Assembly (NCBI GenBank): GCA_963748985.1
Contig: CAVVKQ010000012.1
Coordinates: 59,363 to 123,362, forward strand
Source of the DNA: RPQJ01 sp963748985
GTDB taxonomy: Bacteria; Pseudomonadota; Gammaproteobacteria; Steroidobacterales; Steroidobacteraceae
DNA length: 64,000 nt
Reading direction: 5' to 3'
The notes below the pieces were generated by a model. That model was not told where the DNA came from. It made no database searches and worked only from the letters and a program-made list of their open reading frames with translations. A program made the translations under genes and the position numbers. This document shows, piece after piece, positions 17,870-26,201 of this stretch. Each line of letters begins with the position of its first letter. Positions within the stretch are counted from its first letter, which is position 1.

Positions 17870-18517
17870 TCAGCCGGGAACCCTGGTGATGTCGCGGGAC
17901 TCAATGATGGTGACGCCGCGCGGCTCGCGTTTGGCGGTGGCTATCATGGCCGCCGCAATCCTGCCGGCTGCAACCGGCCGATAGGTCGCCGGCCCGAACC
18001 TGAGCAGCACTTCACTCACGCGTTCGAGCGGCCGCGACTGCTGGCGTTCGCCGGCAATGACGGACGGCCGCAACAGGCACAGGCTGGGCCATCCCATCGC
18101 CCGCAACGCGTCTTCCAGCTCGCCCTTGACGCGGGAATAGAACACTCCCGACTTCGAGCTGGCACCGAGTGCGCTCACGAGCGAGAAATGCCGCGCGCCG
18201 TGGGCGAGCGTCAGCTGCGCAAGGCGCAGCGGGTAGTCGAAGTCCACTTGCCGGAATTTCGCTTGCGATCCCGCCTTGCGGATCGTCGTGCCGAGCGCAC
18301 AGAACACGTGGTCAGCGCGTAGCTCGGCCTTGACGCGGTCGAGCTGCGCGAAATCGACGACGACTTCGCAGACTTTGGGGTGCTTTGCGGCGTCGCCGAG
18401 CGAACGACGCGTCACGACCGTGACCGTCGCATACGCATCGGATGCGAGCAGGCGGTGCAGGCACTCGCTGCCGACGAGACCAGACGCGCCCGCAATCAGC
18501 GCCGTGCGCTGCTTCAC
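17870..18517 (-). CDS. NAD(P)-binding SDR-like protein (HTATIP2/YbjT-like)
   Basis: This 215-residue protein starts with GTG, whose GTGA overlaps the stop of the M16 gene upstream. The Rossmann motif ALIAGASGLVGSE is at the N-terminus, followed by HVFCALGTTIRKAGS, HFSLVSALGASSKS, FYSRVKGELEDAL and LLRPSVIAGER. This is the atypical SDR pattern of the HTATIP2-like oxidoreductase family, and YSRVK holds the Tyr-x-x-x-Lys pair. The substrate is unknown. It is the last gene of a four-gene overlapping unit. Confidence 0.8.
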   Translation of the reverse strand: MKQRTALIAGASGLVGSECLHRLLASDAYATVTVVTRRSLGDAAKHPKVCEVVVDFAQLDRVKAELRADHVFCALGTTIRKAGSQAKFRQVDFDYPLRLAQLTLAHGARHFSLVSALGASSKSGVFYSRVKGELEDALRAMGWPSLCLLRPSVIAGERQQSRPLERVSEVLLRFGPATYRPVAAGRIAAAMIATAKREPRGVTIIESRDITRVPG

Positions 18518-19929
18518 TTCGTCGCCGGAATGAAGCGCGGGTCGGTGATCTTCATCTCGGTCACCGGGCCGTACTTCTTCACCGCGTCGCGAATCTTCGC
18601 AGCGTCGCCGATCAGCACGACCACGAGATTCTCCGGCTGCGGAAACGACTGCCCGATCGTGCTGAGCACGGCAGCCCCATCGACCTTCGTCACCCGCGCC
18701 GCGTACTCGTCGACGTCCTCCGGGCCGAGGCCATGGAACAGCAAGTCGGCGAGGCGCGCCGCGATCTGCCCGTTGGTCTCGATCGACGGGGGGAACTGGC
18801 CGAGCATGTAGCTCTGCGACGATTGCAGCTGGCCGGCGTCGAGACCGTCCTGGTGCAGCCGCGCCAGCGTCTCGAGCGCCATGTCGATCGCCTGCGTCGT
18901 CTTGCCCGTCTCGGCATACGACGCTATGTGGAACGAGCCGGGCTGCGAGGACCGGCTGAAGGACGAACTGGCGCCATAGGTGAGCCCGCTCTTGATACGC
19001 AGCTCGGTATTGAGCATCGACGTGAAGCGTCCGCCGAAGACGGTATTGACCACCGACTGCGCGGTTCGCGCAGGATCCGTGCGCGAGGCACCGACGTTGC
19101 CGAGCCAGAAATACGTTTGCGTCGCGCCGGGCTTGTCGACCAGGAGCACCGACCGGCCGGTCACCCTGGCAGGAAGCGGCACGGATGGCAGGGGTGCACC
19201 GGCCTTGCGCCAGTTGCCGAATGAACGCTCGAGTTTCTGCAGCATCGTCGCGGAGTCGAAGTCGCCGACCACCGTGATGATCAGCCGGTCACCGCCCACC
19301 TGCCCGGCGTAATAGCGCTTGATGTCGTCGAGCGTGACCGCTGCCAGCGACGCCTCGCTGCCGCCCACGGAACGCCCGTACGGATGGCCGCGGAACAGCC
19401 ACGCATCGCCGTAGCTGTTCATCAGTGCGCGCGGGTCCGAATCCTTTGCCGCCACGATCGACTGCACGGCCAGCGTGCGCGCCTTCTCGAATTCGGCGGC
19501 GTCGAGTCGGGGGCGTTGCAGCACGTCGGCGACCAGTTCGAGCATCAGGTCCACGTCGCGGGACATGAAGCTGGCGCTGACCCCGATGCTCTCGGTGCCC
19601 GCACCGGCTGACAGCGAGCCGCCCACGTTCTCGATGGCTTCAGCGAATTGCGCGGCATTGCGATTGCCCGCGCCCTTCTGGATCAGGTCGGTGTAGAGCG
19701 ACGCCGTGCCGTCCCTGCCGGGCGGGTCGCCGAGACCACCGCCGCGGACGGTGACGTTCATCGACACCAAGGGTGTGTCGCGTTTCTCGACCAGGGCGAC
19801 GACCGCGCCGTTCGGCAGCGTCGCCGATCGGAATTCCGGCAGCTTGACGCCGTCGGCTCCGAAGGCGAGCGCGGCCGGCAGCAGTACGCAGGTCAGCGCG
19901 AATGCGCGCAAAGCCGCGAGGCAAGTCAC
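18514..19929 (-). CDS. M16-family peptidase-like protein, non-catalytic partner
   Basis: The GTG start at 19929 overlaps the stop of the preceding M16 gene (GTGA). The 471-residue chain begins with a signal peptide (LRAFALTCVLLPAALAFGA) and has the M16 fold (ATLPNGAVVALVEKRDTP, GGRFTSMLNTELRIKSGLTY). Where active members have HxxEH it has GTASLYTDLI, so zinc binding is lost. Bacterial M16 enzymes often come as an active and an inactive half from adjacent genes, like mitochondrial processing peptidase beta and alpha; this is the inactive half. Confidence 0.88.
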   Translation of the reverse strand: MTCLAALRAFALTCVLLPAALAFGADGVKLPEFRSATLPNGAVVALVEKRDTPLVSMNVTVRGGGLGDPPGRDGTASLYTDLIQKGAGNRNAAQFAEAIENVGGSLSAGAGTESIGVSASFMSRDVDLMLELVADVLQRPRLDAAEFEKARTLAVQSIVAAKDSDPRALMNSYGDAWLFRGHPYGRSVGGSEASLAAVTLDDIKRYYAGQVGGDRLIITVVGDFDSATMLQKLERSFGNWRKAGAPLPSVPLPARVTGRSVLLVDKPGATQTYFWLGNVGASRTDPARTAQSVVNTVFGGRFTSMLNTELRIKSGLTYGASSSFSRSSQPGSFHIASYAETGKTTQAIDMALETLARLHQDGLDAGQLQSSQSYMLGQFPPSIETNGQIAARLADLLFHGLGPEDVDEYAARVTKVDGAAVLSTIGQSFPQPENLVVVLIGDAAKIRDAVKKYGPVTEMKITDPRFIPATK

Positions 19930-21360
19930 TTCGCACCTTCCCTGGCCGACGCCGTCGTCTCGACTTTTGGTTCCAGCACGCCGACCGTGCGGTTTTCGCG
20001 GCGCAGTACCGTGGCTGCCGCGTTCTTCACGTCCTCCGCGGTGATGCTTTCGTACTCGGCCGGTGCGCCGAAAAGCTTGCGGTAGTCGCCATGAAAGACT
20101 TCGTACTGGCCGAGTGCCTGCGCCTTGCCACTGATGGTCTCGAGCCCATGCCAGAAACCGACCAGTGCCTGGTTGCGGGCCTTGGTGATTTCCGCCGGCG
20201 TCGGGCCTTCCAGCGCGAGCCGCGCGATCTCCTCGTCGATGATCCTTTCCGTGCGTGAAACGTCGCCCCCTGGCGGCACGACCGCATAGACCCAGGCCAG
20301 ACCCGGATCGAAACCGGCGTCGAACTGCGTGCCGACGTCGACTGCGGCCTGCTCCTGCTCGACCAGTCGCTGATAGAGCCGCGACGAGTCGCCATCGCCG
20401 AGAATCGACAACAGCACTTCCATCACCCGTGCCTCGCGAGCGGACGCTGCGGCCGTGTGCCAAGCCATGGCAATCAACGGCGTCTGCGCATCGCGCTCGA
20501 TACGGAGGCGGCGCTCGCCGAGCTGCGGCGGCTCCTTCGTGGTGACGGCGGGCGGCGCGGGCTGCGCCGGAATGCTGGCCAGGTACTGGTCGGCCAGTTC
20601 GAACACCGCTTCCGGATCGACGTCGCCCACGATGAACATCACCGCGTTATTCGGCGCGTAATACTGCCGGTAGTAGTCCTGCAGGTCCGCGACCTTCCAG
20701 CTTTCGATGTCGGAGGGCCAGCCGATTGTTGGTATCTGGTACGGGTGCGCGACGTATGCGGTTGCCTGCATCTGCTCGATCAGCGTGCCGAAGTTGTCGT
20801 TGTCGACCGACGAGCGGCGCTCGGAATACACCACCCCGCGCTCGCTTTCGACCTTCCCGGCGTCGAAGTCGAGATTGCGCATGCGATCCGACTCGAGATC
20901 AAGGACGAGACCGGTGACCGAGCTGGGAAACCAGTTCTGGTACACGGTGACGTCGCGAGCTGGTGTAGGCGTTGTTCCGGCCGCCGCCGGCTTCCATCAC
21001 GCGATCGAATTCACCGGGCGCGCGGGTCTTCGTGCCGTTGAACATCATGTGCTCGAAGAAGTGCGAAATGCCCGTGATGCCCGGCCGCTCGTTGCGGCTG
21101 CCGACGCGGTACCACGTGTACATCGCGACGTTCGGGATGTCCTTGTCCGGCCAGACCACGACCTTCATGCCGTTCGGAAGCGTGCGCGACACGATCTGGT
21201 TGGCGCCGGGGACCTCGGGCGCTGCAGCAGTCGCAACGGCACCGAAGACCAGTCCAAGCGCCAGCCCGGCGGCGCGCCATGCCGTGACCACCGACGAGGT
21301 TCCGTGAACGACACGGACGGTTCCAACGTTGCTGCGCACTGGATCGCTCCCCGATTTCAA
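19926..21360 (-). CDS. M16-family zinc metallopeptidase, catalytic partner (one frameshift)
   Basis: The TTG start at 21360 overlaps the stop of the DUF885 gene (TTGA). A signal peptide (LALGLVFGAVATAAA) precedes TLPNGMKVVVWPDKDIPN and the zinc site HFFEHMMFNGT; the third ligand is probably in KVESERGVVYSE. The frame breaks near 20958, where one extra base follows NNAYTS; removing it gives NNAYTSRDVTVYQNWFP. The corrected protein has about 478 residues. It probably works in the periplasm with the inactive partner encoded next to it. Confidence 0.88.
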
Positions 21361-23171
21361 CGCTGGCTCGCGATCCAGCGATCGACCTTGGCTTCGAGCA
21401 CGTCGAGTGGCAGCGCGCCGTCCATCAGCACGGCCGTGTGGAATTTGCGGACGTCGAACCTGGGCCCAAGTTCCTTCTCGGCGCGCGCGCGCAGCTCGCT
21501 GATCTTGAGCTGGCCGATCTTGTACGCGAGCGCCTGGCCCGGGATTGCCATGTAGCGTTCGGTCTCCGAGACGCGGCGCGCTTCGGCCGCAGAGCTGTTC
21601 GCGTCCATGTACTCGAGCACCTGCTCACGGGTCCACCCCTTCGAGTGCAGGCCCGTATCGACGACGAGGCGGATGGCGCGCCACAGTTCGGCTTCGAGGC
21701 GGCCGAAGTACTGGTACGGATCGGTGTACATGCCGAGTGCCTGGCCCAGCGATTCGGCGTACAGGGCCCAGCCCTCGCTGTAGGCGGTGTAGCCGCCGAA
21801 CCGGCGGAACTTCGGCAGGCCCTGTTGTTCACGCTGGATCGAAATCTGGAAATGGTGGCCCGGATTCGCCTCGTGCAGCGAAAGCGCCTCCATCGCCCAC
21901 TTCGGGCGCGCACGCAGGTCGTACGCGTTGGCGTAGAAGATACCGGGGCGCGTGCCATCCTCGTTCGCGGCCTGGTACTGCCCGCCCGCCGCGCTCTTCT
22001 CACGGAAGGGCTCGACGGCGCGAACTTCGTAGTCGGCCTTCGGCAGGATCTCGAACAGCTGTGGCAGCTGCGGGTTCACGCGCTTGCGGATCGCGTCGTA
22101 GCCGGCGATCAGGTCGTCGCGGTTATCAAAGAAGAACTGCGGGTCGGTGTTGAGGTGCTTGAAGAACTCGTTGCGCGTGCCCTTGAAGCCCACCTGTTTC
22201 ATCACGCCTTCCATCTCGCCGTGAATGCGCTTTACCTCATCGAGGCCCAGCTGGTGGATCTGCTCGGGCGTGTAGTCCGTCGTGGTGATGCGCTTCACGT
22301 TGTAGGCATACCAGGCCTTGCCGTTCGGCAGGCCTTCCATGCCGTCGCTGAGGCGCGTCTTCGGCAGGTATTCGTCGCGCATGTAATCGCGGAGCTTGCG
22401 ATAGGTGGGGACGACCTTGGTATCGATCGCCGCGCGATAAGCCTTGGTCAGGCGCTCGCGGTCGGCCGCGGAAAAGTCTGCCGGCATCCTCGCGATCGGG
22501 CCCCAGTACAGCGATTCCTCCGGCTTGGCGACGATGTGCGCCTCTAGCTGCGGCACCGTGCGCTCGGCGAGCACCTTCGGCAGCGTGTAGCCGCGCTGCA
22601 CGCCTTCCTTCATGTTGACGATGGCCTGGTCGGCCCAGGCGACGAATCCATCGAGGCGCTTGAGGAAGTTGTCGTAGTCCTGCACCGTCTTGAACGGCTG
22701 CATGCCGTTGCCGGACCCGAGCTGCGCAAAACTGTTCGGCGTCGAATAGAACTGATTGAGCGGTATCAACTCGTCCGGGAACTTGAGACCCTCGATCTCG
22801 CGCTCGCGGGCTGTCTTGAACACATCGTACGAGAGCAGGTCCTGTCCGGCGAGCGCCGAACGGTCGACCGTCTGCACCTTGGCAAGGTAGTCGCGCTGCA
22901 GCTTCTCGTCGGCGGCGATGGCGGCCGGGCTGATGCCGACGACAAAACGGTCGTTGTAGCGCGGATCGCCGATCGAGGTCGCCAGGATCGGGTTCTGCAG
23001 CAGGTATTCCTCGAAGTACTCCTCGAGGATCGTATTGAGCTTCTTCGACTCGGCCTGCGCGCGTTCGGCAGCGGCCGGCACGGCGGCAGCCAGCAGGCCC
23101 ACGGGAGCGACAGCCCAGCCAGCCATGAGCAGAGAGGACGCAAGCAGCGCGAACCGGGACGGTCGGGTCAT
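21357..23171 (-). CDS. DUF885 family exported protein (peptidase-like)
   Basis: Starting at MTRPSRFALLASS with a signal peptide, the 604-residue protein shows the DUF885 pattern: ILEEYFEEYLLQNPILATSIGDPRYND near the N-terminus (LQNPILATSIGD), RPGIFYANAYDLRARPKW, and SLHEANPGHHFQ, a gluzincin-like metal motif, then AYSEGWALYAESLG. Members are thought to be zinc carboxypeptidases; I infer the same here. It leads the unit DUF885, M16 active, M16 inactive, SDR, each overlapping the next by four bases, and is divergent from the por genes (180-base gap). Confidence 0.85.
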   Translation of the reverse strand: MTRPSRFALLASSLLMAGWAVAPVGLLAAAVPAAAERAQAESKKLNTILEEYFEEYLLQNPILATSIGDPRYNDRFVVGISPAAIAADEKLQRDYLAKVQTVDRSALAGQDLLSYDVFKTAREREIEGLKFPDELIPLNQFYSTPNSFAQLGSGNGMQPFKTVQDYDNFLKRLDGFVAWADQAIVNMKEGVQRGYTLPKVLAERTVPQLEAHIVAKPEESLYWGPIARMPADFSAADRERLTKAYRAAIDTKVVPTYRKLRDYMRDEYLPKTRLSDGMEGLPNGKAWYAYNVKRITTTDYTPEQIHQLGLDEVKRIHGEMEGVMKQVGFKGTRNEFFKHLNTDPQFFFDNRDDLIAGYDAIRKRVNPQLPQLFEILPKADYEVRAVEPFREKSAAGGQYQAANEDGTRPGIFYANAYDLRARPKWAMEALSLHEANPGHHFQISIQREQQGLPKFRRFGGYTAYSEGWALYAESLGQALGMYTDPYQYFGRLEAELWRAIRLVVDTGLHSKGWTREQVLEYMDANSSAAEARRVSETERYMAIPGQALAYKIGQLKISELRARAEKELGPRFDVRKFHTAVLMDGALPLDVLEAKVDRWIASQR

Positions 23172-23351
23172 GAGATCTTCCGCAAGTGGGTCAGTGAATG
23201 GGCGGACCTGAGGGACCCGGTCCGCCCTGTGCGAGGGCGCAGTTTCGCAATTTTGCACGGTTGCGACCACCCCATCCGTGACATACACGATGCCCATTCC
23301 CGCCGTTCCGAGGCATGGTCGTTTCCGGGCCCGGGACGGGCGGGGAGGAAC

Positions 23352-23946
23352 ATGTTCCAGATCAGGATTCACGGCCGGGGCGGCCAGGGCGTGGTGACGG
23401 CGGCCGAGTTGCTCTCGGTAGCGGCGTTCCGCGAGGATCGGCACTCACAGGCCTTCCCGAGCTTCGGCTCGGAGCGGACCGGGGCGCCGGTGGTTGCCTT
23501 CTGTCGCATCGACGACCGCCCGATCCGGCTGCGCGAGCCCATCCTCGCCCCCGACGCGCTGATCATCCAGGACCCCACCCTGCTCCACCAGGTCGACGTC
23601 TTCGGTGGCCTCCAGCCCGGCGGCTACATATTGATCAACACTGCGCGGACGTTCGAGGATCTCGGCCTCGCCGAGTTCGCCCAGAAATTCAGCGCGACTC
23701 ACCTGTGCACGGTGCCAGCCACGGAGATCGCCATGCGCCATGTCGGTCGCCCCCTGCCGAACGCTTCGCTGCTTGGCGGCTTTGCTGCGCTGACGGGTCG
23801 CGTCTCGCTCGAGTCGGTCACCGCCGCTATCGGCGCAAAAGTTCCCGCCCAAGGTCGCGGCCGGCAACGTAGCCGCGGCCACTGAAGCCTTTGAGTTCGT
23901 GCAGCGCGAACTGAAGAAGGAGGCCGCTGGTGCTGAAACAGGTTGA
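23352..23946 (+). CDS. porC: 2-oxoacid:ferredoxin oxidoreductase, gamma subunit (one frameshift)
   Basis: The start MFQIRIHGRGGQGVVTAAEL, with GGGGAGGA upstream, is diagnostic of the gamma subunit. It continues HSQAFPSFGSERTGAPV, LINTARTFEDL and LPNASLLGGFAALTG. One extra A in the AAAA run at 23837-23840 shifts the frame; correction gives GAKFPPKVAAGNVAAATEAF and a stop at 23946, overlapping the alpha gene by 17 bases. The subunit is part of a CoA-dependent 2-oxoacid decarboxylating enzyme that reduces ferredoxin. Confidence 0.9.
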
Positions 23947-25183
23947 AGGTTCGGCCGCGGTCGCGGAAGCCATCGCGCTCTGCCGCCCGCAGGTCATCTG
24001 CGCGTACCCGATCTCGCCGCAGACCCACATCGTCGAGGCGCTGGGCCGGCGCGTGGATGCCGGCGAGTTGACGCCATGCGAGTTCATCAACGTCGAGTCC
24101 GAGTTCGCGGCCATGTCCGTTGCGATCGGCGCTTCGGCGACCGGGGCCCGCGCCTACACGGCGACGGCAAGCCAGGGATTGCTGTTCATGGCCGAAGCGG
24201 TCTACAACGCGGCGGGGCTCGGCCTGCCGATCGTAATGACTGTTGCAAACCGCGCGATCGGCGCGCCGATCAACATCTGGAACGATCACACCGACGCGCT
24301 CAGCCAGCGCGACTGCGGCTGGCTGCAGCTTTTCGCCGAGGACAACCAGGAAGCGCTCGACCTGCACATCCAGGCCTTCCGGCTTGCGGAAGAACTCTCG
24401 CTACCGGTCATGGTGTGCATGGACGGCTTCATCCTGACGCACGCCTACGAACGCGTGGACATGCCGACACAGGCACAAGTGGATTCGTACCTGCCGCCGT
24501 ACGAGCCGCGGCAGGTGCTCGATCCCGCGGATCCAGTGTCGATCGGCGCCATGGTCGGTCCCGAAGCGTTCATGGAAGTGCGCTACCTCGCGCACGCCAA
24601 GCAGCAGCAGGCACTCGAACTTATTCCCGCGTGGGCGGACGAGTTTCGACGCGTGTTCGGCCGTCCCAGTGGCGGGCTCGTGCACGAATACCGCACCAGC
24701 GACGCCGACGTGATCGTTGTCGCCCTCGGGTCCGTGCTGGGCACGATCAAGGACACCGTCGACGAAATGCGCGAGCAGGGGCACAAGATCGGTGTGCTCG
24801 GCATCACGTGCTTCCGGCCGTGGCCGTCCGTCGCGGTGCGTAATGCACTGCAACGGGCGCAGCGTGTAGTCGTGCTGGAAAAGAGCCTGGCGGTGGGCAT
24901 GGGCGGCATCGTCGGCAACAATGTGTCAGCATCGTTCTCGGGCTCGCCGGATCGCGTGCACACGGTGATCGCCGGGCTCGGTGGTCGATCGATCACGCGC
25001 GGTTCACTGCACCGCGTCTTCGAGCGGGCGCTGACCGACTCGCTCGAGCCGCTCACGTTCCTCGATCTCGATCGGGCACTGGTCGACCGCGTGCTGGAAC
25101 GCGAGCGCGTGCAACGCCGCTCGGGGCCGATCGCGGAAGGGATCCTCAAGGACCTCGGCGTCGTCGCCGCGAAGAACGGATGA
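23930..25183 (+). CDS. porA: 2-oxoacid:ferredoxin oxidoreductase, alpha subunit
   Basis: The GTG start is supported by a strong GAAGGAGG seven bases upstream. This 417-residue chain shows CAYPISPQTHIVEALG, FINVESEFAAMSVAIGAS, YTATASQGLLFMAEAVYNAAG and PINIWNDHTDALSQRDCGW, as in pyruvate:ferredoxin oxidoreductase alpha subunits, and ends with the PFOR II domain (LGSVLGTIKDTVDEM). It forms the core enzyme with the beta subunit, with TPP at the interface. Pyruvate is the likeliest substrate. Confidence 0.93.
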   Translation: MLKQVEGSAAVAEAIALCRPQVICAYPISPQTHIVEALGRRVDAGELTPCEFINVESEFAAMSVAIGASATGARAYTATASQGLLFMAEAVYNAAGLGLPIVMTVANRAIGAPINIWNDHTDALSQRDCGWLQLFAEDNQEALDLHIQAFRLAEELSLPVMVCMDGFILTHAYERVDMPTQAQVDSYLPPYEPRQVLDPADPVSIGAMVGPEAFMEVRYLAHAKQQQALELIPAWADEFRRVFGRPSGGLVHEYRTSDADVIVVALGSVLGTIKDTVDEMREQGHKIGVLGITCFRPWPSVAVRNALQRAQRVVVLEKSLAVGMGGIVGNNVSASFSGSPDRVHTVIAGLGGRSITRGSLHRVFERALTDSLEPLTFLDLDRALVDRVLERERVQRRSGPIAEGILKDLGVVAAKNG

Positions 25184-25193
25184 GGCGCAACGC

Positions 25194-26201
25194 ATGAGCT
25201 ACCAACCCATTCGCTTCTACCAGACCGGTACCTTCACCGTCGGCAACCGGCTGCTGCCGGAAGCGCAGCGCTCCGTGCAATCGGGACGTGAGCGCACCAA
25301 CTCGCTCAATTCGGGACACCGCGCGTGCCAGGGTTGCGGCGAGGCGCTCGGCGCGCGCTATGCCATCGACGCCGCGATGGCGGCGACGAACCGGCAGCTC
25401 GTGGCGGCCAACGCCACCGGCTGCCTGGAGGTGTTCTCCACACCCTACCCCGAAACGTCGTGGCAGATTCCCTGGATACACTCGCTGTTCGGCAATGCAG
25501 CCGCCGTTGGCACCGGCATTGCGGCAGCGCTGCGCGTGCAGGGCAAGCGCGACGTGCGTGTCGTCGCGCAGGGTGGCGATGGCGGAACGACCGACATCGG
25601 TTTCGGCTGCCTGTCGGGCATGTTCGAACGCAACGACGACGTGCTCTACATCTGCTACGACAACGAGGCGTACATGAACACGGGCGTGCAGCGTTCGTCG
25701 GCGACGCCGCCGGCTGCACGAACCAACACGACGATGCCGGTTGGAGAATCGACCGGCGCGCGTTTCGGCCAGGGCAAGAACCTGCCGCTCATCGCCATGG
25801 CGCACGAGATTCCATACGTCGCGACGGCGACCGTCGCCGAGCTGCGCGATCTCGAAGCCAAGGTACGGCGGGCGATGGAATTCCGCGGCGCGCGCTACAT
25901 CCACGTGCTCGTGCCCTGCCCGCTCGGCTGGGGTCACGGTTCCGCCGAGACCATCAAGATGGCGCGACTCGCGATGGAAACGGCGTTGTTTCCGGTGTTC
26001 GAGGCCGAGCACGGTGAGGTGAAGAACGTGTCGAAGATCCGGCGGCAGTTGCCGGTCGAGGACTACTTGCGGCCGCAAACCCGGTTCGCCCACCTGTTCA
26101 AGCCACCGGGCCATGCCGACCTCGTCGCACGGATCCAGGCGCTGGCAGATCGCAACGTGCAGCGCTTCGGCCTGGTGGGCCACGCGGAGGACGCGCAGTG
26201 A
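25194..26201 (+). CDS. porB: 2-oxoacid:ferredoxin oxidoreductase, beta subunit (TPP binding)
   Basis: This 335-residue protein has CQGCGEALGARY near residue 45, an early cysteine pair that is a typical cluster ligand. The TPP motif starts at GGDGGTTDIGFGCLSG and runs to YICYDNEAYMNTGVQRS, characteristic of PorB. SSATPPAARTNTT and VPCPLGWGHG follow. It begins 10 bases after the alpha gene and overlaps the flavoprotein gene by ATGA. The PorB-like features favour pyruvate over branched 2-oxoacids. Confidence 0.93.
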   Translation: MSYQPIRFYQTGTFTVGNRLLPEAQRSVQSGRERTNSLNSGHRACQGCGEALGARYAIDAAMAATNRQLVAANATGCLEVFSTPYPETSWQIPWIHSLFGNAAAVGTGIAAALRVQGKRDVRVVAQGGDGGTTDIGFGCLSGMFERNDDVLYICYDNEAYMNTGVQRSSATPPAARTNTTMPVGESTGARFGQGKNLPLIAMAHEIPYVATATVAELRDLEAKVRRAMEFRGARYIHVLVPCPLGWGHGSAETIKMARLAMETALFPVFEAEHGEVKNVSKIRRQLPVEDYLRPQTRFAHLFKPPGHADLVARIQALADRNVQRFGLVGHAEDAQ

